64,000 bases of DNA from Sphaerolaimus hirsutus (GCA_964036195.1 OZ038455.1:4047855-4111854), one strand, 5' to 3'. Shown: positions 21,237-34,100, counted from the stretch's first letter. A program made the numbers and translations. Notes: generated by a model not told the origin, from the letters alone.

Positions 21237-24200
21237 TGTCGAACTCAAGGTGGAATCACTGGCTGCACTGATCTGCATGACAAATCGACAGTCCTCCGAT
21301 GGAAGGTGGAATTACACTTATCTCGTCGTTCAAGCTGGCGCCGTTCCAGCACTCGTGGGACAGCTGGATGGCAATAATCACGCCATGTGTGAACTTGTTA
21401 TACGCACCATTGGACAGATTTTGAGTAGGTGTTGTTTAATATTTTTTTGGGTGCGCTCCGATTTGGTGGGATCTAAATATGGATTTGGCATACTTATCGT
21501 TGATAAGCTATCGGAAAATCAATCGCTATCATATTTGACTGAACTGTGGTATCTCAGATTTCGAGTTCACTTGTAGGGTTGGGACCATATATCGTATCGA
21601 ATATCGGATATCGACTATTTTTTCATTTCGAATATTGAATATCGATATCAAAAATTTTGAAAAAATATCGAATATCGATATCCAATATCGAGCATTTTTT
21701 CGATATTTTTCGATATTCTTCCCTTCCATGGCCTCACTATAATAATGCCAGGAATTGCACTTTTAGAACGTGATTTTTAAGGCAATTTTCAAAAATTCTG
21801 TGCTCATGCGTGCACGTTGTCGTCAGATGACATATATTTCCGTTTAGCAGTTGCAACCACCTCTAATATTGTGCAAATGCACTGACAAATGTCCACGTCA
21901 GAGTATTTGCCATGGTGCTGGCGCCATAGTCCATTTTCTTTACTACATCTATCAAATTTTAGGTTGTGGGGTGATTTTATGTTCATTTTATGTAAATTTG
22001 TACAATCTACTCTTCAGTAAGGAGATGATCAACTATGTTTGTGACCAAATGGAAATACAATATGCCACTCAAGATATGCCTTGCTTTACGAAAAGCAAAA
22101 TATCGAAATATCGAATATCGAGGGTCCATATCGTATCGATATTGAATATCGAGTTTCAGAAAAAATATCGAATATCGATATCGAAAAGTCATATCGTCCC
22201 AACCCTATTCACTTGTCACAGAGCCACCTTCCAACGCACTTTCCGCAATGGATATTTTTAAAATTGCCTCATGTCCATTTCGCGATTGCTCTGCGACACA
22301 TGAAGCTGAAATCTGAGTTGACACAGACCAGTTGACACTAGTGTCCCTTTATTTCCCCACCCAAATCACCACTCAGTTATCGATCCGACGCAAACTGCAA
22401 ACTGCATCGCACTTGGCATTCTGCCAAAACTAGAGACTTTCATGAACTCTTTTAAATTAAATTGCACGCGGTGAACGAGCAAATCCAGCGAGAAGTAATA
22501 TGGTTAACATTCGTCGTGTGTAAAAGAATGCAGTTGCGAATTGAGGGTGTGCAAAATTTGGTCCGGTGTGTGCTACGGCTGTTTCCGCACGACGATCGTG
22601 AGGTACCATTGCCCTGTTTTTGTCACTTTATTTTTGATGATATTTTTTATTTTATAAAGCTTCCATTGAAAGAAATTAAGTAAACGAAGGAAAGTTCACA
22701 ATGTTTCCCTCCAAATTCTCCAGCTATCTACATCTCAGACTAGGGTTGGAAAAAAAAGGTTTTTTTAACTCGATGTTTTATTTAAAAAACGTCGTTTTTT
22801 TTATTTTAAATAACGTTTTTTTAAAAACAAAAAACGTTGTTTTTTGAAGTTCCCAGATATTACCTTGTGTCAACATATATAGATATTTAAATACGTCTGT
22901 ATTTAACGTAAATATTTAACAGGTGCAATTTTACAGGTGTGCTGGGGTGCGGCCCTGGTCCTGTCAACAATCGTCAATAATGGCAGTGACGAAATTAAGG
23001 ATTTTATTGCTGGCAGCACAACTGCACCAAGATGTTTGGTTGGTTTGATCACTTTTTCGCCGTTTTTCTACCCACTAAACAGTGTACCGTATTCCTCGAA
23101 ATACCTCCATGGTGTTTATGTTTTCAGAGTGAAAATATTGAAATTTTCGAAAAGATTATACTTAATAATGGGCTTTTAAATTTACATACACAGCGATTCA
23201 CCAGCGTTATGACATGTAGTGCCAACGTGTTTACAACATTTCCACCAACTTGACAACAACGTTCTGACAAAATTTTCAGCGTTGTGACAACATCGTCCCA
23301 CAGCATGTAAATGCATGCTTTAATTGTGACGCGACCAAACCCAGCATGGAAACAACATTATGACACATCGAGACAACAGCGAAACAACGTGTTGACAAGG
23401 CCTTCGCTGTTGGCACTACATGTCATAACGTTGCTGAATCGCTGTGAAAGTGTCAAAGACCCTGTAAAATGTCATGTATCATGTAAAAGACCCTGTAAAG
23501 TGTCATGTGTCATACAAAGTGTAAAAGATTCAGTGAAAGACCCTGTAAAGTGTCAGATGTCATGTAAAAGACCCTGTAAAGTGTCACGTAGGGTGTGAAA
23601 TTTCCGTTTCCGTTTTCCAGCAAGTGCAAATTTTTTCCTGTTTCCGTTCCGTTTTCCGGCCGCTGAATTTTTTTTCCGTTTCCTGTACAAAAAATTTTGA
23701 CACCCTAGTCACGTGTATTGAAATCTTATGTTTTTCTATCCAAATCTTACTTTTTGACATAAGTTTGGATACAAAAACATATATTGGATACGATACAATA
23801 AGATTTGGATACACATGACACTTTACAGCGTCTTTTACATGACACATGACATTTTACAGGGTCTTTGACACTTTGCAGGGTCTTTTACGGGGTCTGGGGG
23901 TGGCACCTGGGTAAAAATCAAAGTATTTAACCATACGCGTATGCTCAGCGGACCGCAAAGTATGCGCAGAATCCTATCATAATCAAATGAATAAAATATT
24001 GTGATAAATTTTGTAATTAATCATTCCATAGTAGAAACAAAATAAATTTAATGATGAAAAACCAGTACAATTTTTGGTTTATTATTCAAACGGGCTATGG
24101 TAGGTTTCCATACTAAGTATGATGTCAGCCGGATATAAATACTTTCGAAGAAGTTCGATACTCACAACAACTCTGCTTACAGGTCGATCTCCTGTCGCGT

Positions 24201-27096
24201 GGAACCGAAAAGATAGTAATCACGGCACTGCGAACTTTGATCGGAATTGTTAGTGGGTCCGATGAACGCAGGCAGTTTGTGCTCGAGCATGACGCACTGA
24301 GACAAATCTATTCCTTGCTATGGGTTGGTGAATGTGTTGCAGTTAGCGTTCCAAAAATCTCTGGGAGATTTATATTCAAAAAATATAATTGAATATAAAA
24401 AATATCTTATTTAATTACATTTTCTCCAGATTTTTCCAGAGAGATTAAATTATATTTTATTTATTAGAAAAAATATTAAATCTCTCATTTATATTTATAT
24501 ATATTTTCTCAGGGTTTTTTCAGAGAGATTAAATTATATTTTATTTTTGAGAGATTTTCTGAGATTATATTTAATTATATTTTTTGAAATTCACCAATGT
24601 TTTTTGAACGCTAGTTGCAGTATAGTGATTGAGATTACTGATTTGGGTTGAAAAAGATCTTATGTTTTTTAGCGGCTCCGTTTTTTCATTTATAAAATGC
24701 TTTTTTGCTTTTTTTAAATGTCCAGATGGCTGACATTTCTAAATTAGCCCATTTAACGTTCAAAACACGCTGCACATGAGCACACACAACCGGGCGAACA
24801 TTCTGTGTGACCTAGCTTTTTGCACATTTTCACTTTAGAAATCACGATTTTCGGTTATACATGTACTTATAGGTACCTAATTTGTGTGTGCTGTTTTTGA
24901 CCCATTTTAAGTTACATTTGTCATTTTCTGCTTCTATCCCATTACAAACCCTATATTTGTATCCCCCCATCCGGTATCCCACAACCCTATGTGTACATAC
25001 CGTATTTGCTTGAATAATTCCCCCTTGAATACTTCCCCCCTCGAATAATCCCCCCTGTGCGACGAGTGAGTAAAAAATAATTCCCCCTCGAATAATCCCC
25101 CCCTTTAAAGATTTGATTAATTTGTTATACCTAATTTTAACAAAAATGACACGTTATTGTGTTTATAAGGCATATTTCGTGAAATGCGTTGATGGAAACA
25201 TGCTTGAAAATTATGATGTAATAATAATCCCCCCACTTGAATAATTCCCTAGGGTTGGGAATTTCAAAATTTTCGGTTCCGGTTCTCGGTTCTCGGTTCC
25301 AAAATATTTCGGTTCGGGTATCGGTTCTCGGTTCCTGAAAATTTTCGGTTCCGGTTCTCGGTTCGGTTCTTAAACTCGGTTCCGGTTCGGTTCTTTCGGT
25401 TCTAAAATGATCAAAATTTCGGTTCCGGGTAATAAAATAACCGGGTATCGGGTAATAATCGGTTGAACAACAGAAAAACAATATAGGTACCCAAGTTTAC
25501 ATGTGTAAGTACATTGATTGGATATTTCATAAATACTACAGGAGCATATCACAGCTTATTATTTCATGGTAGAATGCAGAAATCAGAGTTGTTATAATAA
25601 TACTGGTATTTAAAAAAAGTGTAAAAGCAAACATATACGTTTTCTGTACTCGCGTACTTTCAAAAAGTACACGAGTAAATGAGTACTGGCATTTTTTTCT
25701 GGAGGAAACGTAAATGTATTTATGTAGTACGCGAGTGAGTACGCTTATTATTTTGAGTACAAACATAAATAACTTTTGCCAACTACGGTTAAAACTGCCA
25801 CAAAACCAATAACAACTACTACCAGTGATAATGTGTATACTCCAGCGACATTACACCTTGCAATGAAATCTACCATATCCCACCTGAATAAAAGAACAAA
25901 CATAACAAAATTTCATCATATTTATCAAATTGTTTTGATAAATATGATGAAATTGTTTTATGTTTGTTCTTTTATTCAGGTGGGATATGGTAGATTTCAT
26001 TGTAAGGTGTAATGTCGCTGGAGTATATGTGAAATTACACGCTCCCGCGCAATCATTTTGCAAACAGATGAATTTTGCAATTCTGAACATGCACCAAGAT
26101 GTTCAGCTGCTGTTTAAAGGCTTAAGGTGTTGAAAAAACGCTGTTTAAAGACTTTAAGATTCCTAGAAAATTTCGGTTCTTTCGGGTATTTACTTCGGTT
26201 CCGGGTATAAGTGCCGGTTCTCGGTTCCGGTTCGGTTCTCAAGCTCGGTTCCGGTTCTCGGTTCCAAAATAGTGCGCGGTTCTCGGTTCGGTTCGGTTCG
26301 GGTCGGTTCGGTTCCCCAACCCTATATTCCCCCCTCAATTAGTTCCCCCTCAAAAATGTCTGCCGAAATTATATCCCCCAGGGGGATTATCCAAGCATAT
26401 GTGTTACTTTTTAAAATTGTACATTAATTCTGTTTGCAGTCTGAAATCGCTCATCAGATGGATTTGGAATTGGAGATTGTCAAGTTTTTTGGCAATATAA
26501 CTGCTGGAAATGAGGATCATGTGCGGGCAGTGGTTGATGTTGGGGTGATTTCTGAGGTGGAATATCTGCTGGAAAAATATAAAAAGATGGTGTGTTGGGA
26601 ATTTTGTTGAAAAATTATTATACTTTAAGAACTGCTTCTATTTCAAAAAAGTGGGTCACTGATTTATTTGGTGTGTAGTTCCAGACAAAAAGTATAAAAA
26701 TTTTCATGTGTTACCCCAAATGTATAAAAATTCACATGAATTTTTCAATAGTTTTACAATATTTATATGTATCAGTATTTTGTATGTATAAATGAGTATT
26801 GACCAGTTGCTGAACTTCTCAGCAGCTTTTCACTTTCTGGTGAATTTGTTTTTAGAGTTTTAGAGCTTTTTCCAAACTGAGATTTGTCAAAAAAACTCGA
26901 AAACGAAATTTATTTCACCATATGGTTCATGATTGAGATTGTATCTTTTTCAACTTTAACACATGCATGTGTCGAATAATTTTGCAAAACATTAATCGGC
27001 TGTAATTTTCAGGGTAGTGACATAATGAGACAAGAAGCGAAACCGCTTGTGGAAAATGTGAAAACATTTCTGTACAATGGTTCACAAATGTCTCAG
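21237..27096 (+). CDS. Divergent importin-alpha-like armadillo protein (partial)
   Basis: Importin-alpha carries nuclear-localisation-signal cargo to importin-beta, using ten armadillo repeats with paired Trp/Asn residues. Exons recognised: 21237-21424, 22489-22602, 22937-23038, 24183-24323, 26440-26589, 27013-27096. The last five are phase 0 with GT-AG ends. Family-like blocks in order are QAGAVPALVGQL, LFPHDDRE, VLSTIVNNGSDEIKDFI, ALRTLIGIVSGSDERRQFV and FFGNITAGNEDHVRAVVDVG. Several ligand-binding Trp/Asn positions are changed: AALICMTN lacks Trp, and VIWLTFVV lacks Asn. The linking exon between 21424 and 22489, the N-terminal importin-beta-binding domain and the C-terminus were not found. 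Exon 1 ends in phase 1 whereas exon 2 as drawn starts in phase 0, so an exon is missing there. Repeat insertions fill the introns. It could be a fast-evolving paralogue or a decaying copy; the lack of stops favours a working gene. Confidence 0.75.
21574..22207. mobile_element. TAGGGTTGGGA hAT-like MITE with ATATCG core
   Basis: Ends TAGGGTTGGGAC and GTCCCAACCCTA, perfect 8-base duplication TTCACTTG at 21566-21573 and 22208-22215. The arms are ATATCG repeats as in 9754-10456, while the extreme ends differ (GGGACC versus CAAACG). It lies in the first visible intron of the importin-like gene. Confidence 0.85.
23589..23707. repeat. Short TAGGGTG element with TTTCCG core
   Basis: Ends TAGGGTGTGAAA and TTTTGACACCCTA with a TTTCCGTTTTCC core, 119 bases. 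The flanks share GTCACG only, so the duplication is imperfect. It sits within AAGACCCTGTAAA repeats of the intron-forming MITE family (about 23450-23905). Confidence 0.6.
25250..26324. mobile_element. TAGGGTTGGGA hAT-like MITE with CGGTTC-repeat core
   Basis: Ends TAGGGTTGGGAATTTC and GGTTCCCCAACCCTA. The two arms (25265-25440 and 26170-26315) are CGGTTCCGGTTCTCGGTTC repeats. The flanks TAATTCCC and TATTCCCC are similar but not identical. Other repeats have inserted in the middle. Confidence 0.7.
25836..26027. repeat. 192-base near-perfect palindrome
   Basis: From TATACTCCAGCGACATTACA the sequence runs about 90 bases and returns as its reverse complement, ending TGTAATGTCGCTGGAGTATA. The loop is a few bases near 25930. 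Frames of 78-79 codons on both strands encode nearly the same peptide because of the symmetry and are not genes. Confidence 0.85.
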
Positions 27097-27110
27097 GTTC
27101 GGAGAAAGTT

Positions 27111-27482
27111 TACCGTATTACATCGAAATTTCCCCATGGGGGTTTATTATTTCTCCAGCAAAATTTGAGGGGGGTTAATTCGAGGGGGGGTTATTATTTC
27201 GTCATTAATTTTCGTAAGTATCGTAGTATAGTAAGCTTTGCGTACACAAAACAGGTAATAAATGTGTCCAAACAGGATATATTTGGACATAAAAACGTAG
27301 ATAGCTACACAAACTAGTCTATGTGTAGCTGCAATGCAAATTAGCAGTAATATACATAATGTACATTGCATAAATGACGTATTTATTACGTACATGACGT
27401 ACATAATTCCGAAGGGGGGGGGGGGGGGGTTTATTATTTCCCCAGCCCATTTTGAGGGGGGTTAATTCGAGGTAATACGGTA
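27111..27482. mobile_element. TACCGTATTACATCG pogo-like MITE
   Basis: Ends TACCGTATTACATCGAAATT and TTCGAGGTAATACGGTA, with inner GGGGGTTTATTATTTC phrases facing each other. It follows the last importin-like exon, in its presumed intron or downstream region. The related partial copies at 45100-45430 and 50480-50713 share the inner sequence. Confidence 0.65.
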
Positions 27483-27751
27483 TGTCATTTAGAATATGGT
27501 TTTTGGGAGTTGTTGTATTTTGCGTTTGTATCACATCGATTTGCAAAAACATTTTTCTGGCGCCAATTCCGCAAGCGGCGAAAGTAAACGACTACTTAAA
27601 AGTGGCTATTAACCAGTTTTTGTATATACTTAAACGTCTGGTCGCTATACAGAGAATACTACTGTATTTTGATGAATAAATGCACGAGCTGATTACGAAG
27701 CGAACTCACCCATAGTGAAATGAGAAAAATGCGAAGAGAAAAAAGTTTGCT

Positions 27752-28056
27752 TTTTATTCTGATGGGATATGGTATACTCCGGTTACTTTACACCCTGCAC
27801 GCGTGGTTCCCGCTGGAAGTGTGCCAACGATGGTTAACGCGTCCGAGTTTCATAAAAAAATGACAAAATTGATTGTTGTTATAATGTTATCCATTAACAC
27901 ATTCACATCGATGAATTTTTTTCATATTTTTACGGAAATCGCATGATTTAATAATCATTGGCACGCTTCCAACACGAGACATAAATCAGTGGCTGCGACT
28001 GCAGAGTATCACATACGCCGAGTATAGGTTGTAAACCATATCCCATCAGAATAAAG
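27752..28056. repeat. Complete copy of the TATACTC...GCTGGAAGTGTGCCAACG MITE
   Basis: The outer arms TTTTATTCTGATGGGATATG and CATATCCCATCAGAATAAA are inverted. The inner arms GCACGCGTGGTTCCCGCTGGA and TGGCACGCTTCCAACACGAG match 16600-16850. This copy provides the uninterrupted interior used to reconstruct the nest at 57 kb. Confidence 0.7.
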
Positions 28057-28158
28057 TGGGACATTGTTAAGTGTGCTGTAAATGGACTATACCAATCCCC
28101 ACCAAGTTTTTCCCCCCTGAAAATGCCCCTGCCTGCATTAATTTTCCAATTTTTTAAG

Positions 28159-31100
28159 GAATTACTGGGACTTGCGGATGAAAGAGTCTCGTCAAATCAG
28201 CTGCGTAGAAGAAAAAAAAGTCATACCCGACCTTTATTGGGGTGAGTTTTCTGGTTCGCAATTGTAGAAGTGGAAAAGTGATGTTAAGTGTGTTAGATTA
28301 AGTTATAAGTGCCAAGTGATGTGGCAAGTAGGGTTCAAACAGAAACCAGTTTTTTGGGTTTGGGTTTGGGACTGGGACCAGATTTTTTTTAAATCGGGAC
28401 CGAGACTTGGACTGGGGCACCGGAACTAGGTAGGACCGGGACTTTCTGGCAGTTTTATCGGGACCGGGACTGGGACCGCCTCAGTCCCGGATGTTTGCCG
28501 AACCATCTACTGGGACCGTGGTCCCGTTTGAACCCCTGGTGTCAAGTAAGCTTATAAGTGGGTAACAATTACAAATAATGTTTACCCATTATAACAAGCG
28601 TTGTTGTTGTAGTCTTGTTGTCAGATTAAACCCCCTACCAATTACTTCTGCACTCTTAAATAGGCAAATGTCTGATTGAGCTGGTGAAAAAAATAAACCC
28701 CTGGGGGTATTTCAAAATTGTCATAATATGATAACGCTACATCACATTTTCCATCGTCCCTGGAACGATGTAGTTTATGTTCAACTAAATTTCCAGATTA
28801 CCAGGGCCAGGTGCCAGATCTGTGCAAGCTGATGATGTCTGGCAGTGGCAATTATTTTGGCATGTGTTCAGATTTATGTGAGTAATTTGTCGTTGTTCTT
28901 GTGTTTAAAGTGTCATTGTTTTTAAATATTCTGTGCACCGTGCTGTGTTGTGATCGGGTTTAGTTTTTAAATATCAATAAGTCTCAAACATTTGACAAAA
29001 GGCAATATTTGCAACGAGTAGTCATAAAACTGGATTTGTGTAGCAGAAATCACCACTTGTAACGCTAGTCCATGGGTCCACAGCCATTCTATGGCTATAT
29101 AACATAACAAAGAACAGCCGCTTGTCTGATATACCTGTATATGTTGACTCGTAACCATATATTTTTGAGAAAACCACATTTTATTTGTTTGAACAATGTT
29201 TTTCCATCCCTAAATGAGAAATACAGAAATGTGTCATGTTTTTTATTCAGGTTGAATACGGTAGACTGCATTGTAAATTTGGTACTTTTTGATAAAAGCG
29301 GGGTTTTAACGGGCTCATTGGAAAGTTTTTTATCAAAAATTTGAAAATCAATTTTTAAATCCGTAGTACGGTACAGTAAACTTTCCTCCCTACCCATATA
29401 GGCAGTGTCACCACCCCCCCCCCCCCCCGCAAAAACCACACAAACACATTCGCAGCGGTTCATTCACGTGCTGGATCACAACAGTGCAAATGGCAATCGC
29501 ATTTCTGGTGCCACTCCCAGACCCTGAAACATTCCCCGTAAAATGTGAAATGTCATGCAAAATGTCAAACGTCATGTAAAGTGTCAAACGTCATGTTAAA
29601 TGCCCTGGAAAATGACAAACGAATTTTACGTGACTTTGACACTTTGTATGACGTTTGACATATTTCAGGGATTTTACATGACTTTGGGCACTATGCATGA
29701 CACTTGACATTGTCCAGGCCATTTTACATGATTTCGACACTTTACATGACGTCTGACATTTTTCAGGGCATTTTACATTACTTTAGCACTATGCATGACA
29801 TTTGACATTTTCCAGGACATTTTACATGACTTTGACACTTTGCATGACACTTGTCATTTTTCAGGGCATTTTACAGGGTTTGTAAGTGCCCCTGGTGTTC
29901 ACATGGCACGATTTCGCCGCATTTGGCGTTGGGCAGCGGTGGCATTTCGCCCAGGGGGCAGTCCCAAGCCCTGTAAAGTGTAAAGTAAAGTGTCAAATGT
30001 AAAGTCAAATGAAAAGTCAAGTGTCAATCAAAACAAAAAAGAAAATATTTTACTACTGAACTTTGCATGACAATTGACAGTTTACTTTGCACTTGACTTT
30101 ATATTCGACACTTTACTTTACACTCTACAGGGCTTGGGACTGCCACCAGGTCCAAGATCACACTGGAATGATCGTGCGTACAAAAAGTTTTGAACGGACC
30201 AATGTCTGGTACGGGCCTTCGAGGGTTAGCGGGGGCCGTTTTATATTCAGTTGAGTATGACTAGTAACGGGAGAATATCAAATTCTGGTATTAACAAGTA
30301 ATATGTATCCTTACGTGGGGCAGTCCCGAGCCCTGTAGAGTATAAAGGCAAGTGTCAAATGTCATGTAAAAGGTCATACAAAGTTGTCAATGGTCATCTA
30401 AAGTATCAAATTTTCGGTAATGAAATACTTTTTGTTCTGGTGCCAGTCCCAAGCCCTGTAAAGTGTAAAGTAAAGTCAAATGTAAAGTCGAATGCAAAGT
30501 AAACTGTCAATTGTCATGCAATTTCAGTAATAAAATCTTTTCTTTTTTTGGTTTTGACACTTTACTTTGCATTTGACTTTACACTTTACAGGGCTTGGGA
30601 CGGGTCCGCACTTGTACGCACAAACGCCGGGCACGCACAAACGCCTGGCACGCACAAAATGAAAACCCGGTACGCACAAACGCCCGGTACGCACAAAACT
30701 GTAGCTGTGTGTGTGTGTGCAAGTTGATAATAATGTCAACTGCCAATTTATGTAGTTAGTTAGCATGTGTTTTTTTGGTTTCCATAAAGGTATGAGTCTT
30801 ACCAAAACTTATGTATTTGTAAGATTGCCAAATCTCACCAATTTGTTGAGTGCATGTTGGGTGCATTCACTTGTAATTGCGCGTAAGTGCGGTGCACATA
30901 CACGTGTGGCGGGGGGGGGGGGGTGTCAGAACATAACTGTGCAATGAGTTCCCCTGGCGCATGCCTATTCCGCACATCGGCCTATTCCGCATTTTGGCTC
31001 ATCCCGCACATTTAGCTGCCCATTCCGCATTTTGGCCTATCCAGCATCTTGCCGGTGTAATGTGCGAGATAGGCAGTGTGCGTGATGGGTTTGTGTGCGG

Positions 31101-34100
31101 GATAGGCCAAAATGCGGAATGGGCAGCTAAATGTGCGGGATGAGCCAAAATGCGGAATAGGCCGATGTGCGGAATAGTACACCGTCGTTCCCCCAACCCC
31201 CAATCGATGTAAATACATACAAAAATAGACCCTAGCGAAAAGAAGCGATTATTACGCCGGCAGTTTTGTGCGTACCGGGCGTTTGTGCGTACCGGGTTTT
31301 CATTTTGTGCGTGCGGGGCGTTTGTGCGTGCCGGACGTTTGTGCATAGGAGGCCTGGCCCCTGATTGACATGAGACACTTGACACATGACTTCACACTTA
31401 AAAGGGCTTGGGCCGTATCGTATTCATTTTTACATCGCGGCAATGATTTAAAAATTTCTGTGAAATTTATATCAGTTTGGTTCGTGCATCGTCAAGAACA
31501 AGAAGAATAAGTGACAAGCGATAAGAACAATTGTATGAAAAATAACAAGTTGCTTTTGTAGACTTTTATAAGTATGTAGATGGTGCAAACCCTGTTCTAA
31601 CGTGCTCTAATTTTTGTTTTAACGCGTGTTCTGTATTACGCAGAACACAAACTGCGCCTTCACAGTTCACTCTCTTTACACTCAATTTGGGGGGGGGGGT
31701 ATTTCGAGGGGGGTTTATAAGTTCATAGTGGTCATTTTGAGGGGAGGTATTTCGAGCAAACACGGTATATAACTTCCAACACTCCTATCGACACAAAATG
31801 TCAACTGGTTCCGTTCCCAATTCAAATCTTGCATTTGAACATCATTCGTCGGCTCGTCAGCAAGCTTTGAATCGGGATCGGCACCAGTTGACACTCGGTG
31901 TCCATGTCAACTAGCGTGCGTGGGCCCAATCACTCATCACCGAACCATCGCAATTCATTCTCAGCGGGACTTTGTGCTACTGGGCGCCAGGTACGTGCCG
32001 TGCATGCGCGCCGAAACGCACATCGACCAGTTGATCGATAAACAACTTCAAGTGGAGAGGAGATCGGCTTGTTGCATTCACAGAGATGGCTCTGGCTGCT
32101 ACCAGGTCGGTTCTGTTCGATGGGGGGGGGGTTCTTATGGTGCCAATAACAGCCATGTAAGAAGCCCTGTAAATGTCAAATGTCATGCAAAGTGTCAAAA
32201 GTCATGGAAAATGCCCTGCGAAATGGCAGGGCATGCGTTTTGCAGGACATTTTCCATGACTTTGGATACTTTGCATGACATTTGACATTTTACAGGGTCT
32301 GGGAGTGGCCCACGTCCCACGGTTAAACGAGGAGACGGTGTGCCTCCAGCGCATGTAAGCCTGCGCATCTAAAATCACTTTTGATGGCGGGCCACTTTTT
32401 CAAAACGCAACTTCGGAATTCCAATTAGTGTTTAAAAATTCGGAATTTCAACTTTTATTTTTTATTTCTTAGATATTTTTATATTCATTTAGAAAAGATT
32501 GTGTAAATCGTTTAAATTTCGATTGTTTAAACATTAAGGTATGATGCCTTTTGCAAACTCCAATTTGGACTGCGCCGCTGCGCGGCCATACAAAAGCTGG
32601 GATCGCTGGGAGCGACTTAGATGCGCTGAGAGCTAAGATGCCCGCTGAGAGTTTACATGCGCTACAATTAAACGAGTATCCCGATCCGAATTCGGATTAT
32701 TTTCGGGTTTAGTGATCCTGATACAGGAAATAGAAAAAACCTTTTCCGATCCCGAAAAGTCAATCCCGTTTGAACTCTTGGGTCTCCATCCCGGGATTTT
32801 GGATTTTGGAAGGTTCATATACCGTAAATACTCGTATAAATCCAGTACCTTAAATAATTTGAAGTCCAGTCCCCCTGTTTACCAGAATGAGGAAAATATA
32901 CTCCCTGTCTATAATAATAAAATTCCTCTCTATGAGATGGACGATGCCGGTGGAACGGTTGAATTACTCCCTAGTAGTCACGAAAATCCCCGAACGAAAA
33001 TAACTCCCCTGGGACATGACAGGAACATGACCTTTGCAGGGTATAGTAAAAATACCTGAAAACTTGGTTGACTGATACATAGGTTTACTTCGCTCACGTA
33101 TTTACTATCCCTTTTGGACATTCCTGAGTACCCTTCCCAATTGGATACTCCGAGTACCCTCAGCACCCCATTTATTTATTTATTTATTGTCAAAGTGAGA
33201 TATAGGGCCATATCCATTGCTGGATTCCGCCCCTCTCTCTCCTACACCCGCCACGACTTGCTGATGGTGATCAGCCTACGCCAGGCGCACACTCTAACAA
33301 ATTAATTGCTCAATTCGTACGTTACTAACGATCAGTTATTTGCACCACGCATTGTCGTATCATTTTATCTATACCCTTTCTGTGGGCGTGGCATAGTTTC
33401 GCTCCTAATGGATTCATTCTCCAATCACATGGTATATTGCATCTGATATTCTCCAGATCGTTCCGACATTTACTGTTTGCTAGACAAACATACATAATGT
33501 GATGCAGGTTTCCAACAACTTTGACATCTCTGCTAGAGCATTGACTGCAGATTTTTCTTTTAGCTCCATTCCACGTCCTCAACGCATTGTATCGAGCAGC
33601 CAACCAGTTCAGCTCATTATAATAAATATTTTTGATCTCAACTTGATCCAATATACCCCCTCTATTTGTGATCGCTGTTTCTTCTTTAAGCCTATCTCGA
33701 GCTTTTATCATCCTTTTTCGGTGTATATAGCCCTTTATGTCGGAACCTCTTAAGTTCTGTATTACCGTATTTATCTCAGAGCTATTAATGCATTGGTTAA
33801 CCAATGTCATATTTGTGTTATCAGGTTTCAGCCGGCTATTGCCTGATATATTTTTGTCTGTTTCGTGAGCTCTCACTAACCATCGTTCCCTACAGGCCCG
33901 TTGCATGTAGTTGTCATTTGTCATTATTAGTTGGTTGTACTTGTCGGATGGTAATATACCATTCATGTCATACAGCAGTGAGCTGCTGCTACAGCTAATT
34001 GGTAAGCCGACACACCTTTTCATTGTCTGGAGATATATCTTGTCCATCTCTGCTAGTTGACACTTGTCTAACCCCGTTATCTCTGTGCCATACATTGAAC

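Larger units (their letters stand above)
24998..26402. mobile_element. TACCGTATTTGCTTGAATAATTCC pogo-like MITE with nested insertions
   Basis: The left end TACCGTATTTGCTTGAATAA is followed by iterated GAATAATTCCCCCC. The degraded right end is at about 26330-26402. Inside lie a CGGTTC-core TAGGGTTGGG element (25250-26324) and, within that, a near-perfect palindrome. Complete simple copies are 42807-42921 and 63050-63390. Confidence 0.7.

Noticed and set aside
22222-22340. Candidate missing exon of the importin-like gene (acceptor TTGTCACAG)
   Set aside because: None of the possible phases gives a convincing armadillo sequence before a stop; left unassigned.
25776-26090. Similar 78- and 79-codon frames on opposite strands
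   Set aside because: They encode almost the same peptide because the DNA is a palindrome.
30999-31385. 128-codon frame rich in His/Pro/Ile
   Set aside because: It is a foldback arm translated through its centre; the mirrored peptide occurs on the other strand.
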